Made by a program: the position numbers and the translations under genes
Shown here: piece after piece, positions 1 to 5,330 of the stretch
How positions within the stretch are numbered: the stretch's first letter is position 1
Layout of the letters: each line of letters opens with the position of its first letter
The notes under the pieces: model-generated
Told to the model about the DNA's origin: nothing
Seen by the model: only the letters and a program-made list of their open reading frames with translations
The model's database searches: none
Assembly: GCA_036503065.1 (NCBI GenBank)
Contig: DASXXM010000045.1
Span: forward strand, 1 to 8,269
Direction of reading: 5' to 3'
Origin: DATEPR01 sp036503065
Lineage (GTDB): Bacteria; Actinomycetota; Actinomycetes; Mycobacteriales; Pseudonocardiaceae
Length of the DNA stretch: 8,269 nucleotides

Positions 1-427
1 GACCCTTCACCGTCAGGTAGAGCGGAATGATGCCGGGCGTGAACAGCAGCGTGATCAGCATGACGGTGAGAATCGGGCGGTGGGCGAAGGATCTCGGCCG
101 GGAGAGGCCGTAGGCGGCCAGTACCGTGATCGTCAGGCTCAGTGCGGTGCCCACGACGGTGATGCCGAGGCTGACGAGAATGGCGCGGGTGACCACGCCG
201 CCCGCGAACACGAATCGGTAGGCGTCCAGGGAGATACCGCCGGGAAACAGGACGAGGCCGCCCGCCCTGCTGATCGCGGTGTTGCTGGACAGGCTGGTGG
301 ATACCACGACCAGGAACGGCACCAGCACGAGTGCGGTCACCACGGTCAGGATCACGGCCTTGGCCGCGTTGGCCCACCAGGACGGTTTTTCCATCCAGGC
401 CGGGCGGTTGGACGCATGGTTGCTCAT
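1..427 (-). CDS. LplC/YtcP-type carbohydrate ABC transporter permease, N-terminal part (cut by window start)
   Basis: Second inner-membrane permease of a CUT1-type sugar importer. About 142 residues are visible; family members are usually near 290-300, so the C-terminal half with the EAA loop lies outside the window. The ATG at 427-425 gives MSNHASNRPAWMEKPSWW, then a first membrane segment at about residues 23-44. A periplasmic stretch follows (SLSSNTAISRAGG, then FPGGISLDAYRFVF), with further hydrophobic segments at about 82-105 and 118-135. The closing LFTPGIIPLYLTVKG is characteristic of the LplC/YtcP subgroup. The start overlaps the stop of the upstream permease as ATGA, so translation is probably coupled; the ribosome-binding site is only weakly visible (GAGGACGGGG). 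In Bacillus, relatives import uronate- or rhamnose-containing oligosaccharides; the substrate here is inferred only from neighbours. The family is very likely; the substrate is unknown. Confidence 0.92.
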   Translation of the reverse strand, partial: MSNHASNRPAWMEKPSWWANAAKAVILTVVTALVLVPFLVVVSTSLSSNTAISRAGGLVLFPGGISLDAYRFVFAGGVVTRAILVSLGITVVGTALSLTITVLAAYGLSRPRSFAHRPILTVMLITLLFTPGIIPLYLTVKG

Positions 428-1395
428 CGCCGCGTGTACACCCCGTCCTCGCCGAGCAGATGGGCGACCTTGTTGGCGCCGAGGACGAGCGTCAGGCCGA
501 TGACGCCCTTGAACAGCCCGGCCGCCGCCGCGACCGACCAGTTTCCCCCGACGACGCCGAAGAAGTAGCTGTAGGTGTCCAGCACGTCACCCGCTTCCGG
601 GCCGATGCTGTCGCGTTGCAGCAGCACCTGCTCGAAGCCGACCGACAGTGCGTCGCCGAGGCGCAGGATCAACAGGATCATGATGACCGGACGGATGCCG
701 GGCAACGTCACATGCCACAGTCGCCGCCAGTAGCCCGCGCCGTCGATGGCCGACGATTCGTACTGCTGCGGGTCGATGCCGGACAACGCGGCCAGGAAGA
801 TGATGCACGCCCAGCCCGCGTCCTTCCAGATCACCTGGGACACCAGTACCAGCTTGAACGCGGCCGGATTGCCGACGACGTCCAGCGGCGTGAATCCGTG
901 GCTCTGCAGTGTGTGGTTCACGATCCCGGCGGCGCCGAGTACCTGCGTGAACAGGGTGACGATCACCACCCAGGAGATGAAGTGCGGCAGGAACATCACG
1001 TTCTGCACGAACTTCTTGAGCCGCTGCGAGAACATCCCGTCGAGCAGGATCGCCAACCCGATCGGCACCGGGAAGAACAGCAGCAGGTTCATCGCGGTGA
1101 TGACCAGCGTATTGCCGACAGCGTGCCAGAAGGCCGGGTCCCCGAACAGGGTCACGAAGTTCGCGATACCGACGAACGGCGACGCCGAAATGCCGATGAA
1201 CGGCACGTAGTCCTGGAACGCGATGACGTTGCCCAGCAGAGGCAGGTAGTTGAAGAGCAGAAAGAGCAGGAGTGCCGGCACGACCATCAGCAACAGCGCG
1301 CGGTCGCGGCGAAATCGCCGCCGCCTGCTCGGTCCGCGTCTCGGTTGGCCGGCCGGCTGGTGGACCTCGATGGGTGTCTCGGTCAGGGTTGCCAT
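424..1395 (-). CDS. LplB-type carbohydrate ABC transporter permease
   Basis: First permease of the importer, 323 residues, close to the usual LplB length. A basic cytoplasmic tail (GPSRRRRFRRDR, about residues 21-32) precedes the first membrane helix (about 33-50). The periplasmic QDYVPFIGISASPFVGIANF follows, as in LplB/YteP proteins. The cytoplasmic EAA loop that docks the ATPase is clear at about residues 212-226 (YESSAIDGAGYWRRLWHVTLP). The start ATG at 1395-1393 shares its A with the TGA of the upstream gene (TGATG). A longer reading frame runs upstream to 2580, but its extra residues are a low-complexity Arg/Pro/Gly shadow of the neighbouring gene, so the start inside TGATG is preferred. 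No ATPase is encoded nearby; actinomycete CUT1 importers often share a housekeeping MsiK-type ATPase. The family call is firm; the substrate (a sugar acid or acid-containing oligosaccharide) is inferred from the operon. Confidence 0.94.
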   Translation of the reverse strand: MATLTETPIEVHQPAGQPRRGPSRRRRFRRDRALLLMVVPALLLFLLFNYLPLLGNVIAFQDYVPFIGISASPFVGIANFVTLFGDPAFWHAVGNTLVITAMNLLLFFPVPIGLAILLDGMFSQRLKKFVQNVMFLPHFISWVVIVTLFTQVLGAAGIVNHTLQSHGFTPLDVVGNPAAFKLVLVSQVIWKDAGWACIIFLAALSGIDPQQYESSAIDGAGYWRRLWHVTLPGIRPVIMILLILRLGDALSVGFEQVLLQRDSIGPEAGDVLDTYSYFFGVVGGNWSVAAAAGLFKGVIGLTLVLGANKVAHLLGEDGVYTRR

Positions 1396-2495
1396 CAGAC
1401 GGCCGTCTCCCTGCCGGCTTGGCCGGCCGTGACCGCCGCGCCCAGCGCCCACTGTCGGTCGGTGCCGGCGAGCCCGAGGTGGTACAGGTTCAGTTGTCGC
1501 GCGCCCGCGGCTCGTAGCCGCTGGACGTGGGCCGGCACCGTCTGCGGGTCGACCGGCGGCAGGACCGTCACGTAGGCACCGACGGTGATGTCGGGTGGCA
1601 GGGCCGCGCGTGCCGCCGCCACGGCAGTCGCCCGGGCCGGGTCGGTGGACCATGCGGACACCACCGCCGTGGTGACCCTGGGATCGACCGCGGTGACAGG
1701 TGTCGCGGACCATGGGTCGGGGTCGGTGAAGACGGTGACGGGGATGTCGGGGCCGAGTGCGTCGACCACTGTGGACAGCAGTTGCGCCGCGCCGGCCGCT
1801 TTGGTGGCTCGGATTTCCTCGGCCACGGCGGATTCTCGGTGAGATCGCACCGCGTCGCGCAGTTCCGCCATTGCCTGCGCCGGGTCGAGGGGCCAGGCCT
1901 GTTGGCAGGCGGTGCAACAACAGATCGACAGGAGGCGGGTTGCGGTGGGTGACCACGCGCCTGTCGTCTTGTCGTGCATGCCGGCATGGGCGATGCCTTG
2001 CTGGCCCCACGCTTCCAGCAGCACGCCGCTGACATCGGCCCCGCGCACGGCTTCCACGGCCAGCGTGGCCGCATATCGTTGTACCTCGGGCCAACGTGGG
2101 CACAGCGCGTGCGGGTAGCGGTCGCCGAAGCAGTTCACCACCGCGACATCGGGGCAGTCCGTGCCGAGCCGTGAGTTGTGGGTCAGCACGAGCCACGCGG
2201 TGACACCGAGTCCGGCTCCGGTGAGCACGGCGGTCGCGTCGTCGAACGGATTGGGCGCGTCCGGCCAGGAGACCGGAACCAGCCGGTGGCCGGCCCAGGC
2301 TTCCGGTCGCACCGGCCGGTAGCTGGCCGACGTGGGTGCGGTGATCACCTGGTGGCTCGGGTGCAGTGGTGTCGCCGCGCGGACGGCGTGGTAGGCGCAG
2401 GCGAGTGTCACCTCGCTGATGCCGTGGTCGCTCACTCTGGCGGGGAAGTCGGGATCGCCGAGGACGTCCCACGGGTAGGCATGGCCGGTGATCAC
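1395..2495 (-). CDS. Uncharacterised TIM-barrel-like protein of a sugar operon (possible glycoside-hydrolase-like)
   Basis: I do not recognise a named family. It is 366 residues with no signal peptide or membrane segment, so probably cytoplasmic. Alternating strand-like stretches resemble a (beta/alpha)8 barrel: VITGHAYP at the N terminus, HRLVPVSWP (70-78), GVTAWLVLTHNSRLG (97-111), GVLLEAWG (157-164), IPVTVFTDPDP (251-261), ITVGAYVTVLPP (313-324) and, near the end, ARQLNLYHLGLAG (332-344), which looks like a closing barrel strand. Features that could form an active or metal site are H106, E161, H170, H174 and a Cys cluster ICCCTAC (C192, C193, C194, C197). The CxxC-like cluster followed by an aromatic recalls some putative glycosyl-hydrolase-like proteins, but no catalytic pair can be assigned. 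The GTG start overlaps the stop of the dehydratase gene (GTGA) and has a GGGAG ribosome-binding site 5 bases upstream. Its place between dehydratase and permeases suggests a step in processing the imported sugar. Confidence 0.85.
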   Translation of the reverse strand: MITGHAYPWDVLGDPDFPARVSDHGISEVTLACAYHAVRAATPLHPSHQVITAPTSASYRPVRPEAWAGHRLVPVSWPDAPNPFDDATAVLTGAGLGVTAWLVLTHNSRLGTDCPDVAVVNCFGDRYPHALCPRWPEVQRYAATLAVEAVRGADVSGVLLEAWGQQGIAHAGMHDKTTGAWSPTATRLLSICCCTACQQAWPLDPAQAMAELRDAVRSHRESAVAEEIRATKAAGAAQLLSTVVDALGPDIPVTVFTDPDPWSATPVTAVDPRVTTAVVSAWSTDPARATAVAAARAALPPDITVGAYVTVLPPVDPQTVPAHVQRLRAAGARQLNLYHLGLAGTDRQWALGAAVTAGQAGRETAV

Positions 2496-3601
2496 GACGA
2501 CTCCCGTCGTGCCAGGACCGGGAAGTCGTCGCGCAGCCGGATGCCAAGGCCCGGTGTGGTGGGGGCACCGATCCGACCATGGTCCAGAATGGACGGACCG
2601 TCGATCACGCGGTCGAAGTAGTCGTGCGTGCGCACGGTCTCGGCGGCGCAGGCGTTGCGTACGGCGGTGAGCACGTGCGCCGCCGCCCACAGGCCGGCCG
2701 GGCCGGAATTGCCGTGCGTGGCCAGCGGCACGCCGTGGACTTCGGCGAGATCGGCGGTGCGGCGCGCTTCGGTGATCCCGCCGGACCAGGTCACGTCGCT
2801 GATCAGCACGTCGACCCCGCCGACCGCCAGTAGCCGGTGCAACTGGTAGCGGGTGAGCAGTCGTTCTCCCCCGGCGATCGGCACCGTGCTGCGTTCGCGC
2901 AACCGCGCCCATTCCGCCGGGTTGTCCGACGAGATCGGATCTTCCAGCCACCGCACCGGAAACCCGTCCAACGCGCGCAGAATCTGCGCGGCGCAGCCGG
3001 GGCTCCACAGCCCGTGCGCGTCGATCATGATCTCCATGCGGCCGCCCAGTGCCGCCGCCACCTTGTCGATGCCGGCGACGCCGGCGGTGAGCTGTGCCGG
3101 TGTGATGTACTGGCCGCCGCTTTCCGTGACGTACCGGTCGAACGGCGACCACTTCATGCCGGACACGCCCTGCGCGAGCAGTTCCTCCGCGAGGCCGACC
3201 GGATCCTGGCGCACCCGGTCCCCGTCGGCGCCGCCGCAGGTGTTGTAGATCGGCACCGAATCGTGCACCGCGCCGCCGAGCAGCGCGACGACCGGCTGCC
3301 CCACCGACTGGCCGAGGATGTCCCACAGGGCGATGTCGAATGCGGAGATCGCGCGCATTTCCGCGCCCGCGTAGCCGTGATAGGACACCCAGTCGAACAT
3401 GCGGTGCCACAGTGCCGTCACCCGGCGCGGGTCGGCGCCGAGCAGGAACTGGCGGCCGAGGTCGTGAATGACGTCCACGGTGCGCAGGTCCGCGGTCTGG
3501 CCGAGGCCGACGATGCCGTCGTCGGTGTGCAGCCGGACGAACGTGAACGGCCGGGACAGCGTGAGATCCGGCACGATGGTCTCGATCGCGGTGATGTGCA
3601 T
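2492..3601 (-). CDS. Enolase-superfamily (mandelate racemase/muconate lactonizing type) acid-sugar dehydratase
   Basis: Predicted Mg-dependent dehydratase of a sugar acid, giving a 2-keto-3-deoxy acid. 369 residues, normal for the family: capping domain about 1-110, barrel about 120-350. Metal ligands can be placed at D194 (IMIDAHG), E220 (RWLEDP) and E246 (IAGGERL). The D269-H296 dyad (ISDVTWSGG, LATHGNSGP) and E321 fall almost exactly where mandelate racemase has D270, H297 and E317. On the second strand, K150-W-S152 replaces the racemase KxK, so the second lysine is absent. On the third strand, DAH (D194-x-H196) is the arrangement known from galactonate and mannonate dehydratases, which favours dehydration over racemisation. 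A strong ribosome-binding site fixes the start. The gene lies 19 bases after the RraA-like gene and overlaps the next gene by 4 bases. The exact substrate cannot be read from the sequence. Confidence 0.94.
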   Translation of the reverse strand: MHITAIETIVPDLTLSRPFTFVRLHTDDGIVGLGQTADLRTVDVIHDLGRQFLLGADPRRVTALWHRMFDWVSYHGYAGAEMRAISAFDIALWDILGQSVGQPVVALLGGAVHDSVPIYNTCGGADGDRVRQDPVGLAEELLAQGVSGMKWSPFDRYVTESGGQYITPAQLTAGVAGIDKVAAALGGRMEIMIDAHGLWSPGCAAQILRALDGFPVRWLEDPISSDNPAEWARLRERSTVPIAGGERLLTRYQLHRLLAVGGVDVLISDVTWSGGITEARRTADLAEVHGVPLATHGNSGPAGLWAAAHVLTAVRNACAAETVRTHDYFDRVIDGPSILDHGRIGAPTTPGLGIRLRDDFPVLARRESS

Positions 3602-3605
3602 CGTG

Positions 3606-3614
3606 TCCTCCCCT
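3606..3614 (-). promoter_or_regulatory. Strong ribosome-binding site of the dehydratase gene
   Basis: On the minus strand AGGGGAGGA, with its GGAGG core 5 bases before the ATG at 3601. It lies in the 19-base gap after the RraA-like stop codon and fixes the dehydratase start. It is the strongest Shine-Dalgarno in the operon, which suggests that the dehydratase is translated independently rather than by coupling. Confidence 0.85.
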
Positions 3615-3620
3615 CGCTGG

Positions 3621-4349
3621 TTATCGGACGACGTGGCCGTCGACCGGCGCGGTCGCGTCGCGGTAGTCGCGTAGCGTCGCGTCGTTCGGCGGGTAGGTGC
3701 CGCGCAGTGGCGCGCCGTTCTCGACCCTGCGGAGGATGAACTCCTCCAACTGTTCCTGCGCCCTGGCCGGCTGCGCCACGACGGCGACGAGGTGTCGCGG
3801 CACGCACACCACCCCTTCGGCGTCGCCGACGAGGATGTCGCCCGGATAGACGGCAACGCCGGCACAGCCGATCGGCACCTGCAGGTCCACCGCGTGGTGC
3901 AGGGCCAGGTTCGTCATCGGGGAAGCACCCGCCGCGTAGACGCTCATCGACAGTGCGGCAATGGCCGGGGTGTCGCGCAGCGTGCCGTCGGTGACGCAGC
4001 CCGCGGCGCCCCGGAACTGGAGCCGGGTCAGCAGGATGTGGCCCGCTGATGCCGCGCGTCCCTCGCCGCGGCAGTCCATCACCAGCACGTGGCCCTGCGG
4101 GCAGCTCTCGATCGCGCGGCGCTGCGGGTGGTCGTAGTCGTCGTAGACGTCCAGCGTGTCGATGTCCTCGCGGGCCGGGATGTAACGCAACGTGAACGCC
4201 TCACCCACCATCCGCGGCCCGGTCCGGCTCAGCAGCCGCAGGCCGGCGAGCACCTGGTTGCGCAGGCCGAGGCGGAACAGCTGGGTGGACAGCGTGGCGG
4301 TGCTGGTCTCCCGCAGCGCCACGAGGTCATCCCGGTCGAAGGTCGTCAC
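3621..4349 (-). CDS. RraA-family protein (possible 4-hydroxy-4-methyl-2-oxoglutarate-type aldolase)
   Basis: First gene of the operon, 242 residues. The fold belongs to the RraA / HMG-CHA aldolase / former dimethylmenaquinone-methyltransferase-like family. Signatures are A100-S-A-G103 in the phosphate/pyruvate-binding loop region, V119-T-D121-G-T-L-R125-D126, where aldolase members carry the substrate-binding Arg and the metal-binding Asp, and the family hallmark VYPGDILVGDAEGVVCVP (167-184). The C-terminal tail (about 200-242, EEFILRRVENGAPLRGTYPP) is typical of the catabolic rather than the RNase-E-inhibitor branch. Actinobacteria-type catabolic members are class II pyruvate-forming aldolases, so cleavage of the dehydratase product is plausible, but this is inference from position. 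The start is GTG at 4349; the nearest Shine-Dalgarno-like GAGG is about 10 bases upstream, rather far. The upstream region carries the TGGTATACCA operator. The family is firm; aldolase activity is moderately supported. Confidence 0.92.
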   Translation of the reverse strand: MTTFDRDDLVALRETSTATLSTQLFRLGLRNQVLAGLRLLSRTGPRMVGEAFTLRYIPAREDIDTLDVYDDYDHPQRRAIESCPQGHVLVMDCRGEGRAASAGHILLTRLQFRGAAGCVTDGTLRDTPAIAALSMSVYAAGASPMTNLALHHAVDLQVPIGCAGVAVYPGDILVGDAEGVVCVPRHLVAVVAQPARAQEQLEEFILRRVENGAPLRGTYPPNDATLRDYRDATAPVDGHVVR

Positions 4350-4392
4350 GGAACGTCAACCTCGTCTCGTCGGAATCTTCACTCCTTCGAGA

Positions 4393-4412
4393 GTGGCATA
4401 CTGGTATACCAC
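4393..4412. promoter_or_regulatory. Palindromic operator, GntR/FadR (UxuR/ExuR-like) type
   Basis: TGGTATACCA at 4402-4411 is a perfect 10-bp palindrome. It sits at the edge of a wider 20-bp imperfect one (4393-4412, GTGG...CCAC, 16 of 20 positions symmetric). TGGTnnACCA-like half-sites are used by FadR-type GntR regulators, and TTGGTATACCAA is the core of the E. coli UxuR and ExuR hexuronate operators. It lies 53 bases before the start of the RraA-like gene, in the promoter zone of the sugar-acid operon, which fits repression relieved by a sugar acid. No GntR gene is in this window, and I cannot place convincing -35/-10 boxes around it. It could also act on the divergent transglutaminase genes. 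Confidence 0.6.
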
Positions 4413-4450
4413 CCCCGCAAGAGGCTCGTCCGGTGACCGTTGACGGCCGC

Positions 4451-4477
4451 CGCCACCATGGTCCGAGCATGGTGGCG
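4451..4477. repeat. Perfect 10-bp inverted repeat with 7-base loop upstream of the transglutaminase operon
   Basis: CGCCACCATG at 4451-4460 and its exact reverse complement CATGGTGGCG at 4468-4477 flank GTCCGAG. It lies 37 bases before the preferred transglutaminase start (4515). It could be a regulator-binding site or, if transcribed, a stable 5' leader hairpin. There is no U-run on either side, so it is not a standard intrinsic terminator. One arm contains an in-frame ATG (4458) that could be an alternative start for the plus-strand gene. Confidence 0.6.
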
Positions 4478-4514
4478 TGATGCGACGGTAACTCCGGCGG
4501 TGCACCATGACGGA

Positions 4515-5330
4515 ATGACGGTGCGACGGTTACGGGTCGGTTGCGAGTTCGACTACGAAGCCGCCATCGGGACGCCCGCGGTGTTCCAGGTGCAGCCACA
4601 CGACCCGCCACGGGTCGACGTCCGCTACGAGAAGTGGTCGGCGGATCCCGAGATGACCCGGCACGGCTATCCGGACCTGTACGGCAACCCGTGCATGCGG
4701 GTGGTGCTGCCGGCAGGTTCGTCGACCCTGCGCTACGAGGCGCTCGTCGAGGTGCCGGACGCGACCGAGGACGCCGACGAGGACGCGGTCGAGCTCGCGC
4801 CGCAGGCGTTGCCGGACGACGTGTTGCTCTACACGCTGCCCAGCCGCTACGTGCTGCCCGACGTACTGGGCGACGAGGCGTGGTCCCGGTTCGGCGCCAC
4901 GCCACCGGGTTACGGCCGGGTGCGGGCGATCTGCGACCACGTGCACGGCCACCTGCGGTTCCAGTACGGCAGCAGCAACGCCGGGTCGACCGCGGCGGAC
5001 GTCAACACATCCGGTTTCGGGGTCTGCCGGGACTACACCCACCTGGCGATCTCGTTCTGCCGGGCGTTGAACATCCCGGCGCGCTACGTGTTCGGCTACC
5101 TGCCCGACCTCGACGTCCCGCCGGACCCCGCGCCGATGGACTTCGCGGCCTGGATGGAGGTCTGGCTCGCCGACCGGTGGTGGACGTTCGACCCGCGCAA
5201 CAACGTCCGCCGCAAGGGGCGGGTCGTGGTCGGGCGGGGACGGGACGCTTCGGACGTGGCGATGGCCACCACGTTCGGCGGCCCGACGCTCACGTCGATG
5301 GTGGTTCACGCGGCGGAGGCACCGACGTGA
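4515..5330 (+). CDS. Transglutaminase-like family protein lacking the catalytic histidine
   Basis: 271 residues, COG1305-type transglutaminase-like protein. The N-terminal beta-rich domain (RLRVGCEFDYEA, residues 5-16, to about 115) is followed by the papain-like core. C171 lies in GFGVCRDYTH, the classic nucleophile motif, and D226 in WWTFDPRNN. The expected His of the DFHAW-type motif is replaced: residues 208-213 read MDFAAW, with Ala at 211 (codon GCG). The protein may be a pseudoenzyme or use another base; the substitution may be a subfamily trait. I chose the ATG at 4515 because recognisable domain sequence begins immediately (MTVRRLRVGC); upstream starts add a composition-poor leader containing the inverted repeat. 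The ribosome-binding site is weak. No signal peptide is seen, so cytoplasmic. The stop overlaps the start of the next transglutaminase by 4 bases (GTGA), implying one operon and perhaps a paired function. Confidence 0.88.
   Translation: MTVRRLRVGCEFDYEAAIGTPAVFQVQPHDPPRVDVRYEKWSADPEMTRHGYPDLYGNPCMRVVLPAGSSTLRYEALVEVPDATEDADEDAVELAPQALPDDVLLYTLPSRYVLPDVLGDEAWSRFGATPPGYGRVRAICDHVHGHLRFQYGSSNAGSTAADVNTSGFGVCRDYTHLAISFCRALNIPARYVFGYLPDLDVPPDPAPMDFAAWMEVWLADRWWTFDPRNNVRRKGRVVVGRGRDASDVAMATTFGGPTLTSMVVHAAEAPT

Larger units (their letters stand above)
4350..4514. promoter_or_regulatory. Divergent intergenic region between the sugar-acid operon and the transglutaminase operon
   Basis: 165 bases separate the divergent starts at 4349 (minus) and 4515 (plus), so promoters for both operons are expected here. 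It contains the TGGTATACCA operator and, about 40 bases further, the 10-bp inverted repeat. AT content rises around 4397-4411 relative to the surroundings, as expected near a promoter. I could not identify hexamers with acceptable spacing for either strand, so no promoter is called. Start codons upstream of 4515 (TTG 4440, ATG 4458) would shrink the region if used. Confidence 0.6.

Noticed and set aside
331..1575. Long plus-strand open frame (414 codons) opposite the permease genes
   Set aside because: It is antisense to two clear permease genes, with a Gln/Arg/Asp/His-rich composition typical of a shadow frame in GC-rich DNA and no recognisable domain.
1396..2580. Upstream extension of the LplB-type permease frame to 2580 (718-residue reading)
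   Set aside because: The added residues are a low-complexity shadow of the TIM-barrel gene; the permease domain and its TGATG start begin at 1395.
2496..3410. Upstream extension of the TIM-barrel frame as a fusion protein
   Set aside because: The extension is the Arg/Gly/Ala-rich alternate frame of the dehydratase gene; the GTGA overlap and ribosome-binding site at 2495 give a natural start.
4451..4477. Inverted repeat as an intrinsic terminator
   Set aside because: There is no T-run on either side, and it lies upstream of both divergent operons rather than after a gene.
4481..4533. Direct repeat TGCGACGGTAAC / TGCGACGGTTAC (4481-4492 and 4522-4533), 11 of 12 matching
   Set aside because: It is short, GC-rich and one copy lies inside the coding region; it is likely chance and too weak for a binding-site claim.
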